A program made the position numbers and the translations under genes. A DNA stretch of 45,820 bases, taken from NCBI RefSeq assembly GCF_000739875.1, contig NZ_BBJR01000036.1, forward strand, positions 1-45,820. Reading direction: 5' to 3'. Positions 8,846-18,792 of this stretch are shown piece after piece (position 1 is the first letter of the stretch; every line of letters begins with the position of its first letter). Source of the DNA: Comamonas aquatica NBRC 14918. GTDB taxonomy: Bacteria > Pseudomonadota > Gammaproteobacteria > Burkholderiales > Burkholderiaceae_C. The notes beneath the pieces are model-generated. The model searched no databases and had not been told where the DNA came from. It saw only the letters and a list, made by a program, of their open reading frames with translations.

Positions 8846-9514
8846 TTACGGGTTCCAGTGCAGGAAGTTGCGGTACAGCTGGATGCCGTGGTCCGCGCTC
8901 TTCTCGGGGTGGAACTGCGTGGCAAAAATCTTATCGCGTGCGATGGCGGATGCAAACCGCCCCCCGTAATCTGTCTCAGCGGCGCAATGCGCGGCGTCAG
9001 CGGGTTGCGCATAAAAGCTGTGCACAAAGTAGAAGTAGGCCCCGTCGGGGATGCCGTCCCACATGGCGTGGCGCACGCCGCCAGGGGCTGTGGGCACGAC
9101 CTGGTTCCAGCCCATCTGCGGCACCTTGTAGCGGCTGCCGTCGGGCTGGGTGCGGCCGGCCAGGTCAAAGCGGCGCACCACCCCGGGGATCAGGCCCAGC
9201 GCCGGGGTGTCGCCCTCTTCGCTGTGGTCCAGCAGCATCTGCATGCCCACGCACACGCCAAACAGCGGCTTGGTGGCGGCGGCTTCCAGCACGGCTTCCT
9301 GCAGGCCCGAGGCCTGGAGCGCAGCCATGCAGTCGCGCATGGCGCCCTGGCCGGGCAGCACGATGCGGCCGGCAGCGCGCACCTCGGCCGGGTCCTGGGT
9401 GACGATGACGCGCACGTCGGTCCCGGCGGCCGCATGCAGCACGGCCTGCGAGACCGAGCGCAGGTTGCCCATTTCGTAATCGACCACGGCCACGGTGTTG
9501 TTCATGGAACTCAT
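8846..9514 (-). CDS. hisH: imidazole glycerol phosphate synthase glutaminase subunit HisH
   Basis: The class I glutamine amidotransferase that feeds ammonia to HisF. The 222-residue protein has the nucleophile C88 in FGVCVGMQ and the His-Glu pair in QFHPEKS. The start at 9514 gives [10 protein letters not shown]; an in-frame ATG three codons later (9505) is possible. An 84-bp spacer separates it from hisB upstream. Confidence 0.96.
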   Translation of the reverse strand: MSSMNNTVAVVDYEMGNLRSVSQAVLHAAAGTDVRVIVTQDPAEVRAAGRIVLPGQGAMRDCMAALQASGLQEAVLEAAATKPLFGVCVGMQMLLDHSEEGDTPALGLIPGVVRRFDLAGRTQPDGSRYKVPQMGWNQVVPTAPGGVRHAMWDGIPDGAYFYFVHSFYAQPADAAHCAAETDYGGRFASAIARDKIFATQFHPEKSADHGIQLYRNFLHWNP

Positions 9515-9598
9515 AGCACTTTGCGCTGGTTGTTGCTGGTTTTCAGCAGGCTTTGGCTTGGAAACCCAGGTTTCACTAGCGCAAGCCGCTCACATTGT

Positions 9599-10240
9599 TC
9601 AGAGACTGCCCTTGGTTGAGGGGATCACGCCGGCCATGCGCTCGTCGCGCTCCAGCGCAAAGCGCAGGGCCCGGGCGAAGGCCTTGAAGATGGTCTCGCA
9701 CTGGTGGTGGGCGTTGAAGCCCTTGAGGTTGTCGATGTGCAGCGTCACGCCGGCGTGGTTCACGAAGCCCTGGAAGAACTCGTAGACCAGCTGCGTGTCC
9801 AGCTCGCCGATGCGGCCGGCGGTGAACTTGCAGTCCAGGTGCAGGCCGGGGCGGCCCGAGAAGTCGATCACCACGCGGCTCAGGGCCTCGTCCAGCGGCA
9901 CGTAGGCATGGCCGTAGCGGCGGATGCCCTTCTTGTCGCCCACGGCCTTGGCAAAGGCCTGGCCCAGGGTGATGCCAATGTCTTCCACGGTGTGGTGGCC
10001 GTCGATGTGCAGGTCGCCCGCGCACTCGATGTCCAGGTCGATCAGGCCGTGGCGCGCGATCTGGTCCAGCATGTGGTCCAGAAAGCCGATACCGGAGTTC
10101 AGCCGCGCCTTGCCGCTGCCGTCGAGGTCCACGCGCACCTGCACGCGGGTTTCGGCGGTGTTGCGCTGCACTTCGGCGACGCGGGGGTGGTGGCCCTCAG
10201 CGGTGGCGGGGGCGGTGGAGGGCACGAGGGCGTTGCTCAT
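9599..10240 (-). CDS. hisB: imidazoleglycerol-phosphate dehydratase HisB
   Basis: Sixth step of histidine synthesis, making imidazole acetol phosphate with manganese. The 213-residue protein is the monofunctional form, without the phosphatase domain of enteric HisB, so histidinol phosphatase must be encoded elsewhere. Metal-binding motifs [28 protein letters not shown] and [12 protein letters not shown] are all present. The N-terminus is about 20 residues longer than the minimal family form. Its ATG overlaps the hisC stop (10237-10240). Confidence 0.96.
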   Translation of the reverse strand: MSNALVPSTAPATAEGHHPRVAEVQRNTAETRVQVRVDLDGSGKARLNSGIGFLDHMLDQIARHGLIDLDIECAGDLHIDGHHTVEDIGITLGQAFAKAVGDKKGIRRYGHAYVPLDEALSRVVIDFSGRPGLHLDCKFTAGRIGELDTQLVYEFFQGFVNHAGVTLHIDNLKGFNAHHQCETIFKAFARALRFALERDERMAGVIPSTKGSL

Positions 10241-11355
10241 AACGATTCCTTCAGGGCTGCCAGCATCTGGGCATTTTCTTCACGGGTGCCCACGGTCAGG
10301 CGCAGGCAGTTGGCCAGCAGCGGGTGCATGGCCGAGACATTTTTCACCAGCACGCCCCGGGCCTTCATGGCGGCCTGCGCGGCGGCGGCATCGCGCACGC
10401 GCAGCAGCACCATGTTGGCTTCGGACGGCCAGACCTTGTCCACGCCGTCCAGCGCGGTCAGGGCATCGATCAGCGGCTGGCGCTCGGCACGGATGGCGGC
10501 GGCCTGCTCAGCGTACAGCGCGGCGTGTTCCAGTGCAAAGATGGCGGTTTCGCAGTTCAGCACGCTGATGTTGTAGGGCGGGCGCACCTTGTCCAGCTCG
10601 TTGACCAGGGCGGCGGGGCCGATCAGGTAGCCCAGGCGCGCGCCGGCCAGGCCGAACTTGGACAGCGTGCGCATCAGCAGCACGTGGGCGTTGCGCGCCG
10701 GGTCGGCCTGCATGTTGCGGATCCAGCTGCGGCTGGCAAAGGGCTGGTAGGCCTCGTCCATGACCACTAGGCCGCCGATGGCACCAACGGCGTCGATCAC
10801 GGCCTGCACCTGGTCTTCGGGCCACAGCGTGGCTGTGGGGTTGTTGGGGTAGGCGATGTAGGTGATGGCGGGCCGGTGCTGCGCAATCGCCGCCTGCATC
10901 GCGGGCAGGTCCAGTTCGAAATCCGGCGTCAGGTGCACACCCACGAAGTCCAGGCCCTGCAACTGGGCGCTCAGCGGGTACATCACGAAGCCGGGCATGG
11001 GCGCCAGCATGGTGGCGCGGCCGCCCGCGGTGGGCTGGGCCGTGGCCAGCGCCAGCAGGGTGATGATCTCGTCCGAGCCATTGCCCAGCAGCACGGCGCT
11101 GCCAGCGGGCGCGCCGGCGTAGTCAGCCAGCATCTGCTTGAGGACGTCCAGGCGCTCGCCAGGGTAGCGGTTGATCTCGAGGGCGCCCAGGCGTGCGCCC
11201 AGCGCCTGCTGCAGCGCGGCCGGCAGGCGGAAGGGGTTCTCCATGGTGTCCATCTTCAGCAGGCCCTGGGCGGGCTGCACGTGGTAGGCCGACATGGCGC
11301 GCACATCGGCGCGGATGCGTTGCATGGCTCGTTGCTGGGTCTCTGGCACTGTCAT
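10237..11355 (-). CDS. hisC: histidinol-phosphate aminotransferase HisC
   Basis: PLP-dependent class I/II aminotransferase moving the amino group of glutamate to imidazole acetol phosphate. The 372-residue protein shows [31 protein letters not shown] and the PLP lysine in [14 protein letters not shown]. It is the first his gene after the MocR/vapBC island, 66 bp from the vapC stop. The gap is too short for a large control region, so hisC and the genes after it may depend on the vapBC promoter or an unseen internal one. The ribosome binding site (AAGAAAG) is weak. Confidence 0.95.
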   Translation of the reverse strand: MTVPETQQRAMQRIRADVRAMSAYHVQPAQGLLKMDTMENPFRLPAALQQALGARLGALEINRYPGERLDVLKQMLADYAGAPAGSAVLLGNGSDEIITLLALATAQPTAGGRATMLAPMPGFVMYPLSAQLQGLDFVGVHLTPDFELDLPAMQAAIAQHRPAITYIAYPNNPTATLWPEDQVQAVIDAVGAIGGLVVMDEAYQPFASRSWIRNMQADPARNAHVLLMRTLSKFGLAGARLGYLIGPAALVNELDKVRPPYNISVLNCETAIFALEHAALYAEQAAAIRAERQPLIDALTALDGVDKVWPSEANMVLLRVRDAAAAQAAMKARGVLVKNVSAMHPLLANCLRLTVGTREENAQMLAALKESL

Positions 11356-11390
11356 CGTCTTACTTTCTTGCGGGAACCTGCGTTGGCCGG

Positions 11391-11409
11391 CATGGCACGG
11401 ACTGCCATG
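11391..11409. repeat. inverted repeat in the vapC-hisC gap
   Basis: CATGGCA - 5 nt - TGCCATG, perfect 7-bp arms. No T-run follows on either strand, so it is not an obvious terminator. It could be an operator or an RNA hairpin in the hisC leader. Confidence 0.5.
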
Positions 11410-11421
11410 GTCTGGGGGCGC

Positions 11422-11862
11422 TCAGGCTCCTTCCACGGCCGGTGCGGCCTGCTGCAGCGGGTGCACCACGGTCACGCCGCCAAATTCCGCGCCATGCGGC
11501 AGGTGCAGGCTCAGCATCTGCGCGCAGCCGCTGTGCTGGGCGCAGGCCACGGCCAGGCAATCGCCGAAGTCGAGCTGGTGGCGGGCCTGCACGGCCCATG
11601 CGGTCTCCAGCGTGGCGCTGTCGGTTTTCCAGGGGGTCCAGGTCTGGTAGCGGCGGATGGCCGCGCGCGCATCGCCCTGCGACATGGGCCGGGGGGCGGT
11701 GGTCACCTGGTCGTAGAACTCCACCAGGGCCTGGTGGCTGGTGCGGCCGCTGCGGCGGCGCCACAGCAGGTCCAGCCAGTCCAGCGTGGCGGCATACAGC
11801 GCGCCGCCGCCCACGTTCTCCGCCGCGATCAGGACCGAGGTATCGACAAACACCGGGTTCAT
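11422..11862 (-). CDS. vapC: VapC-type PIN-domain ribonuclease toxin
   Basis: A 146-residue PIN-domain protein, predicted to be a magnesium-dependent ribonuclease that cleaves tRNA or rRNA when released from its antitoxin. The acidic residues expected of the family are visible: D7 in VFVDTSVLI, E48 in ALVEFYD and D98/D101 in LDFGDCLAVA. The start overlaps the antitoxin stop by 4 bp (11859-11862), the normal coupled arrangement. A C-terminal LHLPHGAEFGGVTVVHPL matches PIN proteins of the mcbB/Rv type (inference). The gene looks intact. Confidence 0.88.
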   Translation of the reverse strand: MNPVFVDTSVLIAAENVGGGALYAATLDWLDLLWRRRSGRTSHQALVEFYDQVTTAPRPMSQGDARAAIRRYQTWTPWKTDSATLETAWAVQARHQLDFGDCLAVACAQHSGCAQMLSLHLPHGAEFGGVTVVHPLQQAAPAVEGA

Positions 11863-12143
11863 GCGGCATCCCCGAGGGCGGTGGATTTGGCATCTTTTTG
11901 GCCTGCAGCGCGCTGGCTGCTTGCGCTGCGCGCTACGGATTTCGCAGGCGCCTGGGCGCCCTGCTGCCAGCTGCGCTCGTCCGTGCGCCAGGCCAGGTAG
12001 GCGCGCTCGTAGGCGTCCTCGCGCTGCATCATCTCGGCCATGAAGTCACCCAGCATGCGCGAGACACTGGTGCCGCGCCGTGCTGCCTCGATGCGCGCCC
12101 AGTCGAGCACGCTGTCTTCCACGGTGATGGTGACGTTCTTCAT
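11859..12143 (-). CDS. vapB: ribbon-helix-helix antitoxin of the VapB/CopG type
   Basis: A 94-residue protein starting MKNVTITVEDSVLDWARIEAARRG. The first 45 residues are a ribbon-helix-helix DNA-binding domain (the TVE strand, then two helices with TSVSRMLGDF). The rest is a variable, probably disordered tail that would wrap the toxin. I chose the ATG at 12143; one three codons upstream (12152) gives MGGMKN and runs into the operator. Two tandem palindromes just upstream (12156-12185) are its probable binding sites, so it should repress its own promoter alone or with VapC. Confidence 0.83.
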   Translation of the reverse strand: MKNVTITVEDSVLDWARIEAARRGTSVSRMLGDFMAEMMQREDAYERAYLAWRTDERSWQQGAQAPAKSVARSASSQRAAGQKDAKSTALGDAA

Positions 12144-12155
12144 GCCGCCCATCGT

Positions 12156-12185
12156 ACACGAAATTCGTGTTGCACGAAATTCGTG
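12156..12185. promoter_or_regulatory. two tandem palindromic operators of vapBC
   Basis: ACACGAA-A-TTCGTGT (12156-12170) and CACGAA-A-TTCGTG (12173-12185) are near-identical perfect palindromes with centres 16 bp apart. They lie 13-42 bp upstream of the vapB ATG, overlapping where its promoter must be. This is the layout expected for cooperative binding of an RHH antitoxin (inference). Confidence 0.8.
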
Positions 12186-12201
12186 TGACAACAGATCCCT
12201 G

Positions 12202-13647
12202 TCAGACCGTGGTCGCACCGCGCAGCAAATGCCGGGCAATCTCGCCCACGCGGCGCAAGGCGTCGAGATGCTGCGCGGTCCAGTCGCCTCCGAGGCCAAT
12301 CCGCACGCCCTGCGGGAAACGCCCGGCCGCACCGAACAGCCGCCCGGGCGGGATCAGGATCTGCTCGGCCAGGCAGGCTTCGTGCAGCGGCACGGCGCCC
12401 ACGCCCTGCGGCAGCTCCAGCCACAGCAACAACCCGCCCGGCGGATCGCTGACCCGCGTGCCCGCCGGAAAACACTGGGCAATCACCTGCCGCGCCTGGT
12501 CCACGCGCACCGCAATCGCGGCGCGCAACTGGCGCATGGCGGCATGGTGGCCGGCCTGGGTGATCAGGTCGGCCAGCGCCAGCTCCAGCACAGCCGACTG
12601 GCCTCCGGCCTGCATTTCCTTGATGTGGCGCACCTGCGCCGTCCAGCGACCGGCTTCCAGCCAGCCCAGGCGCAGGCCCGGCGCCAGCGTCTTGGAAAAT
12701 GAATGGCACAGCATCACCTGGCCGCTGCTGTCATAGGATTTGAGCGTGCGGCGCATGGCATCGCCCTCGGCCAGATCGGCATAGATGGCATCTTCGATCA
12801 CCGGCAGCCCATGCTGCGCCGCCAGTTGCACCAGGCGCTTGCGCTCGGCCTGCGGCATGCAACTGCCCAGCGGATTGCTGAGGGTGGGCACCAGCACCAG
12901 GGCCTTGACCGGCTGGGTGTCGAGCGCCAGCTGCAGCGCGTCCACCGACAGGCCATGGCGGGGGTGCGTGGGAATCTCCAGGGCCTTGAGCTGCAGCGAC
13001 TGCAGCACCTCCAGAAACGAAAAATGCGTGGGCGACTCCAGCGCCACCACGTCGCCCGGCTGGGTCACCGCACGCAGGCACAGGGCCACGCTGTCCATGC
13101 ACCCCCCGGTGATGACGATGCGCTCCGGGTCCAGGCTGCACCCCAGGCCCACCGCATAGCGGGCCAGGGCGCGGCGTGCGTCTTCGTGGCCACTGGCATC
13201 CGGGTAGGTGGACAGCAGATGGCGGTGCTGCTGCACGGCGCGCGTGACGGCCCGGCGCACGCGGTCGGTCTGCAGCAAGTCCGGCCCCGGCGTGCCGCTG
13301 CTGAAGGACAGCATGCCCTCGGGCTGCTTGCGCCCCAGCACACGCTGCCCCAGCCAGTCTTTGGACAGCGCGCGCGGCCGGCGCAGGGGCTGGACCGTGC
13401 TGGGCTCCGGCAGCTGGACCGGGCGCGCGGCCACATAGAAGCCCGAACGCGGGCGGGCCGTGATCAGCTGCGCATCTTCGAGCCAGTGGAAGGCCTGCAC
13501 CACCGTGGTCTGTGCCACGCCATGCTGGCGGGCCAGCGCCCGCACCGAAGGCAGCTTGTCGCCGCGCGCCAGGGTGCCCTGGCGTATGCACTGGGCCAGG
13601 GGTTCGGCAATCTGCAGATACAGAGGAAGGGAGGCAGCGGAATCCAT
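12202..13647 (-). CDS. MocR/PdxR-type regulator (GntR helix-turn-helix fused to class I aminotransferase)
   Basis: A 481-residue transcription factor. Residues 1-75 form a GntR winged helix (YLQIAEPLAQCIRQG, GDKLPSVRALARQHGVAQTTVVQAFHWLE); residues about 105-480 are a fold-type I aminotransferase with the PLP lysine K319 in HSFSKTLAPGLRLGWLE. In this family the second domain senses PLP or an amino compound and seldom catalyses. The ATG at 13647 is chosen because MDSAASLPLYLQIAEPL is a typical start. It is divergent from a DUF2917 gene across 153 bp with CTGTAC repeats. The effector is unknown; the DUF2917 gene is the obvious target. Confidence 0.9.
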   Translation of the reverse strand: MDSAASLPLYLQIAEPLAQCIRQGTLARGDKLPSVRALARQHGVAQTTVVQAFHWLEDAQLITARPRSGFYVAARPVQLPEPSTVQPLRRPRALSKDWLGQRVLGRKQPEGMLSFSSGTPGPDLLQTDRVRRAVTRAVQQHRHLLSTYPDASGHEDARRALARYAVGLGCSLDPERIVITGGCMDSVALCLRAVTQPGDVVALESPTHFSFLEVLQSLQLKALEIPTHPRHGLSVDALQLALDTQPVKALVLVPTLSNPLGSCMPQAERKRLVQLAAQHGLPVIEDAIYADLAEGDAMRRTLKSYDSSGQVMLCHSFSKTLAPGLRLGWLEAGRWTAQVRHIKEMQAGGQSAVLELALADLITQAGHHAAMRQLRAAIAVRVDQARQVIAQCFPAGTRVSDPPGGLLLWLELPQGVGAVPLHEACLAEQILIPPGRLFGAAGRFPQGVRIGLGGDWTAQHLDALRRVGEIARHLLRGATTV

Positions 13648-13655
13648 GCCGGCAT

Positions 13656-13690
13656 TCTGTACCACCCCAGGCCACCACCTGCAGTACAGA
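13656..13690. promoter_or_regulatory. candidate MocR binding site in the divergent promoter
   Basis: TCTGTAC (13656-13662) and GTACAGA (13684-13690) are perfect 7-bp inverted arms 21 bp apart. A third half-site, CTGTAC, lies at 13734-13739. The placement, straddling the start region of the regulator and upstream of the DUF2917 gene, suits a site controlling both (inference). Confidence 0.6.
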
Positions 13691-13800
13691 TACCCATGTC
13701 GACCATGCAGCACAGAAGGCCCAGGCCCTGCGCCTGTACCGGTCCGCTTCACACCGGACTGCGGCTGTTGCCGCCCGCGGCCTTGCCCGACAGTGGCGGC

Positions 13801-14166
13801 ATGTATGCGATCCACATCCCCTTCCGCGCAACCCGACACACGTCACCCATGGCACCGGCAGGCGCTGGGAATGGCGGAGTGGGCCCCGAACCCTGCACCC
13901 CAGCACCGCCCTGGAAGCCCCTGCCTCTGCAGGCAGCCGGTACGGTGCAGGCCTTGCGCATTCCCAAAGGCCGGATGGCGGTGCTGGAATGCCAGCAGGG
14001 CCGGCTGTGGCTCACGCAGCAAGACCTGCTGAACGACCGGTTTGCCGAAGCCGGCCAGCGCCTGTACTGCCCGGGCCCCGCCCGGCTGTACCTGGGTGCG
14101 CAGGGGCAGGCGCCGGCCCTGGTGCGCTGGGCGCTGCTGCCCCCAGGCAGTGGTACGCCGGCATAA
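13801..14166 (+). CDS. DUF2917 protein
   Basis: A 121-residue protein whose C-terminal 75 residues fit the DUF2917 pattern: a hydrophobic strand, QGRLWLTQQD, then a conserved DRFAEAGQRL and a PGPARLYL end. A small beta-rich cupin-like fold is likely. The first 40 residues are proline-rich and poorly conserved; an ATG at 13849 would remove 16 of them. It is divergent from a MocR regulator, a pairing I recall as common in Burkholderiales. It converges on hisD. No biochemical role is known. Confidence 0.72.
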   Translation: MYAIHIPFRATRHTSPMAPAGAGNGGVGPEPCTPAPPWKPLPLQAAGTVQALRIPKGRMAVLECQQGRLWLTQQDLLNDRFAEAGQRLYCPGPARLYLGAQGQAPALVRWALLPPGSGTPA

Positions 14167-14312
14167 GCGGCTGCGGCGGTCGCAGAGGCTAGTCCCTGGG
14201 CGGTCGCTGGGGGCGGCGCGCAGCCGCCAGGCTGCTGAAAGATGCCGTGCGACGGCAGGCAGCCATGGGACACGCGGGCGCAGCGTGCGTGCCTGCCACC
14301 ACCGAACGGACG

Positions 14313-14339
14313 AAAAAAAGCCGTGGACGCGCCACGGCT
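14313..14339 (-). terminator. intrinsic terminator downstream of hisD
   Basis: On the minus strand: AGCCGTGG - 5 nt - CCACGGCT followed by seven T. It lies 25 bp after the hisD stop, so transcription from murA-hisG-hisD should end here and not reach hisC. Confidence 0.85.
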
Positions 14340-14363
14340 GGTGCAGACCTTGCGGCTCGCGTT

Positions 14364-15680
14364 TTATTTCAAGCGCATCTCGGCGGCACGGGCGTGGCCC
14401 TGCAGGCCCTCGCCATGCGCCAGCACCGAGGCGATCTGGCCCAGCACCTGGGCGCCCTGTTCGCTGACTTCAATCAGGCTGCTGCGCTTCTGGAAGTCGT
14501 AGACCCCCAGGGGCGAGCTGAAGCGCGCCGTGCCGCTGGTGGGCAGCACGTGGTTGGGGCCGGCGCAGTAGTCGCCCAGCGATTCGCTGGTGTAGGCCCC
14601 CAGGAAGATGGCGCCCGCGTGCTTGAGCGCCGGCTCCCAGCGGTGCGGGTCGTGGCTGGAGACTTCCAGGTGTTCGGGCGCGATGCGGTTGGAGATGGCG
14701 CAGGCCTCGTCCATGTCGCGCGTCAGGATCAGCGCGCCACGGTCGTTCAGGCTCTTGGCGATGATGGCCTGGCGGGGCATCTCGGGCAGCAGGCGGTCGA
14801 TGGCGGCCTGCACCGCGTCGATGTAAGCGGCATCGGGGCACAGCAGGATGGACTGGGCCAACTCGTCATGCTCGGCCTGGCTGAACAGGTCCATGGCCAC
14901 CCACTCGGGCGGTGTGCTGCCGTCGGCCAGCACCAGAATTTCCGAGGGGCCAGCAATCATGTCGATGCCGACCAGGCCAAACACGCGCTTCTTGGCGCTG
15001 GCCACGTAGGCGTTGCCGGGGCCGGTGATCTTGTCCACCTTGGGCACGGTGGCCGTGCCATAGGCCAGGGCCGCCACGGCCTGGGCCCCCCCGATGGTGA
15101 AGGCGCGGGTGACGCCGGCCACATAGGCCGCAGCCAGCACCAGCGCGTTCTTCTCGCCCTTGGGCGTGGGCACGACCATGATGATCTCGGGCACACCGGC
15201 CACATGGGCCGGGATGGCGTTCATCAGCACGCTGGAGGGGTAGGCGGCCTTGCCGCCGGGCACGTAGATGCCCACGCGGTCCAGCGGCGTGACCTTCTGG
15301 CCCAGCAAGGTGCCGTCCTCGTCGCGGTAGCTCCAGCTTTCGCCGTTGGCCTTCTTCTGCGCCTCGTGGTAGCTGCGCACGCGGCGCGCGGCGGACTCCA
15401 GCGCCTCGCGCTGCACGGCGGGCAGGCTGTCGAAGGCGGCTTTCAGTTCCGCCTGGTTCAGCTCCAGCGCGGCCATGCCATCGGCGGGCAGGCCGTCGAA
15501 GCGCGCGGTGTATTCCAGCACGGCGGCATCGCCGCGTTGCTGCACGTCGGCCAGGATGTCGGCCACGCGCTGCTCGATCGCAGCATCCGTGTCGGCCGAC
15601 CAATGCAGGCGCTGCGCAAAATCATGCTCGAAATTGGCATCCGCGGTGGACAGACGGAGGGGAGTAGCTGCGATTTCCAT
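14364..15680 (-). CDS. hisD: histidinol dehydrogenase HisD
   Basis: Last two oxidations of histidine synthesis, NAD- and zinc-dependent. The 438-residue protein has the expected landmarks: [66 protein letters not shown] and the zinc ligands near [23 protein letters not shown]. It is 32 bp after hisG. A terminator follows directly, so it is the end of the mla-murA-hisGD series. Confidence 0.97.
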   Translation of the reverse strand: MEIAATPLRLSTADANFEHDFAQRLHWSADTDAAIEQRVADILADVQQRGDAAVLEYTARFDGLPADGMAALELNQAELKAAFDSLPAVQREALESAARRVRSYHEAQKKANGESWSYRDEDGTLLGQKVTPLDRVGIYVPGGKAAYPSSVLMNAIPAHVAGVPEIIMVVPTPKGEKNALVLAAAYVAGVTRAFTIGGAQAVAALAYGTATVPKVDKITGPGNAYVASAKKRVFGLVGIDMIAGPSEILVLADGSTPPEWVAMDLFSQAEHDELAQSILLCPDAAYIDAVQAAIDRLLPEMPRQAIIAKSLNDRGALILTRDMDEACAISNRIAPEHLEVSSHDPHRWEPALKHAGAIFLGAYTSESLGDYCAGPNHVLPTSGTARFSSPLGVYDFQKRSSLIEVSEQGAQVLGQIASVLAHGEGLQGHARAAEMRLK

Positions 15681-15712
15681 AGTGCTTGGACGGTGACAGT
15701 GGGGAAAGGGAA

Positions 15713-16359
15713 TCAGGGGTTCTTGGCGGCAACCGCCTGCGCGAACGCATCGAGGATGGGGCGCAGGGTCCGCTGCTTGAGCTTGAGCGAGGCCTGGTTG
15801 ACCACCAGGCGCGAGCTAATGTCCATGATGGGTTCGACCTCGACCAGGTCGTTGGCCTTGAGCGTGTTGCCGGTGGACACCAGGTCGACGATGGCATCGG
15901 CCATGCCGGTCAGCGGCGCCAGCTCCATGGAGCCGTAGAGCTTGATCATGTCCACGTGCACGCCTTTTTCGGCGAAGAAGTCGCGCGCGATCGTGGAGTA
16001 CTTGGTGGCCACCTTCAGGCGTGCGCCCTGCTTGACGGCATGCTGGTAGTCAAAGCCCTTGCGCACGGCCACGCTGACGCGGCACTTGGCGATCTGCAGG
16101 TCCAGCGGCTGGTACAGGCCCTGGCCGCCGTGCTCGATCAGCGAGTCCAGGCCCGACACGCCCAGGTCCGCACCGCCGTACTGCACGTACACCGGCACGT
16201 CGGAGGCGCGCACCAGCACCACCCGCACCTCGGGGTTGGTGGTGTCGAAAATCAGCTTGCGCGACTTGTCCACGTCTTCCGTGACCACGATGCCGGCCGC
16301 GGCCAGCAGGGGCACGGTTTCTTCGAAGATGCGGCCCTTGGACAGGGCGATGGTGATGC

Positions 16360-16363
<4 letters not shown>
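15713..16363 (-). CDS. hisG: ATP phosphoribosyltransferase, short form HisG
   Basis: First and committed step of histidine synthesis. At 216 residues it is the short form lacking the C-terminal regulatory domain; this form needs HisZ for activity and histidine feedback. No hisZ is in the window, so it must be elsewhere (in betaproteobacteria often near purA). Motifs: [10 protein letters not shown] at the start, [13 protein letters not shown], and the PRPP loop [16 protein letters not shown]. Its ATG overlaps the murA stop by 4 bp, coupling histidine synthesis to a peptidoglycan gene on one transcript. Confidence 0.96.
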
Positions 16364-17628
<1,265 letters not shown>

Positions 17629-17660
17629 GGCGTGGGAGCCTTGAATCAGAGTATGTAAAG

Positions 17661-17710
17661 AAATCAGGCTCCAGCCCTTGTGGGGCAAGCGCCAACAGCT
17701 ATGAAATGAT
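17661..17710. repeat. degenerate dispersed intergenic repeat copy
   Basis: ATCAGGCTCCAGCCCTTG, a short spacer, CAAGCGCCAACAGCTATGAA. It aligns closely with the reverse complement of the copy at 23764 and with the copy at 36629. It fills the ibaG-murA gap. Confidence 0.6.
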
Positions 17711-17712
17711 GA

Positions 17713-17958
17713 TCACTCAGACGGGGCATTCGCCCATTCTGCCGGGGTGTGGGTCTTCATGGACAGCGCATGCACCTCGTCGGTCTTGATGCGGTCGCCC
17801 AGCGTGGCATACACCAGACGCTGGCGCGCCAGCAGGCGCTTGCCCTCGAACTCGGCGGACACGATGGTGGCATACCAGTGGCGGCCATCCCCTTCCACGG
17901 TCAGGTGCTCGCAGGCCAGGCCGGCGCGGATGATGGATTGAAGTTGGTCAGCGGTCAT
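17713..17958 (-). CDS. ibaG: BolA/IbaG family protein
   Basis: An 81-residue BolA-fold protein that, with monothiol glutaredoxins, handles [2Fe-2S] clusters. It has the invariant His near the end (DEVHALSMKTHTP) and the RHWYATIVS strand. The position just before murA is the classical one for ibaG. The ATG at 17958 gives MTADQLQS; nothing upstream in frame is family-like. Confidence 0.9.
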   Translation of the reverse strand: MTADQLQSIIRAGLACEHLTVEGDGRHWYATIVSAEFEGKRLLARQRLVYATLGDRIKTDEVHALSMKTHTPAEWANAPSE

Positions 17959-18036
17959 ACATTTCTCTGGGCCGCAGCGCCTGCGCTGCCGCCAAATACG
18001 GTGGCGTGCAGCACCGGGCTGCACGCCGAAGTGGGT

Positions 18037-18792
18037 TCAATGGCGGATTTTGTAGCCAATGCGCAGCAGGTGCACGGCCAGGGCACTGACCACCAGCCAG
18101 GCCACGCCGACGATGGACAGGCTCACCCAGGGCGACACGTCGCTCTGGCCGAAGAAGCCATAGCGGAAACCATCGATCATGTAGAAAAACGGGTTCAGGT
18201 GGCTGACCTGCTGCCAGAACGGTGGCAGCGACTGGATGGAATAGAACACCCCGGACAGGAAGGTCATGGGCATGATCAGGAAGTTCTGGAACGCCGCCAT
18301 CTGGTCGAACTTGTCGGCCCACAGCCCGGCGATCAGGCCCAGCGTGCCCAGCAGCGCCGCACCCAGGAAGGCGAACACAAAGATCCACAGCGGCGCCGCT
18401 GCCACCGGCGGGGTGAACCACAGGGTCACCACGTACACGCCCAGGCCCACGACCAGACCGCGCACGATGGAGGCGCCCACAAAGGCCATGAACCAGGCCC
18501 AGTGCGACAGCGGTGTCAGCAGGATGAACACCACGCTGCCCATGATCTTGCTCTGCACCAGGCTGGAGGAGCTGTTGGCAAAGGCGTTCTGCAGCACGCT
18601 CATCATCACCAGACCGGGCACCAGGAAGGCGGTGTAGCCCACGCCGTCGAAGACCTGGACATGGTCTTCCAGCACATGGCCGAAGATCAGCAGGTACAGC
18701 ACGGCCGTGAGCACGGGGGCGGCCACGGTCTGGAAGCTCACCTTCCAGAACCGCAGGATTTCCTTGTAGAACAGCGAGGTCCAGCCCTGCAT
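18037..18792 (-). CDS. ABC-2 type exporter permease (YadH-like)
   Basis: A 251-residue inner-membrane protein with six hydrophobic segments and the ABC-2 signature region (MIDGFRYGFFGQSDVSP near the C-terminus). The ATG at 18792 shares its first base with the stop codon of the ATPase gene (TGATG); a GTG one codon earlier is also possible. It forms an exporter with the upstream ATPase. Substrate unknown; the linkage to mla suggests an envelope function (inference). Confidence 0.9.
   Translation of the reverse strand: MQGWTSLFYKEILRFWKVSFQTVAAPVLTAVLYLLIFGHVLEDHVQVFDGVGYTAFLVPGLVMMSVLQNAFANSSSSLVQSKIMGSVVFILLTPLSHWAWFMAFVGASIVRGLVVGLGVYVVTLWFTPPVAAAPLWIFVFAFLGAALLGTLGLIAGLWADKFDQMAAFQNFLIMPMTFLSGVFYSIQSLPPFWQQVSHLNPFFYMIDGFRYGFFGQSDVSPWVSLSIVGVAWLVVSALAVHLLRIGYKIRH

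Noticed and set aside
12703-13800. Upstream extension of the DUF2917 frame
   Set aside because: Covers mocR antisense; only the last about 120 codons resemble a real family.
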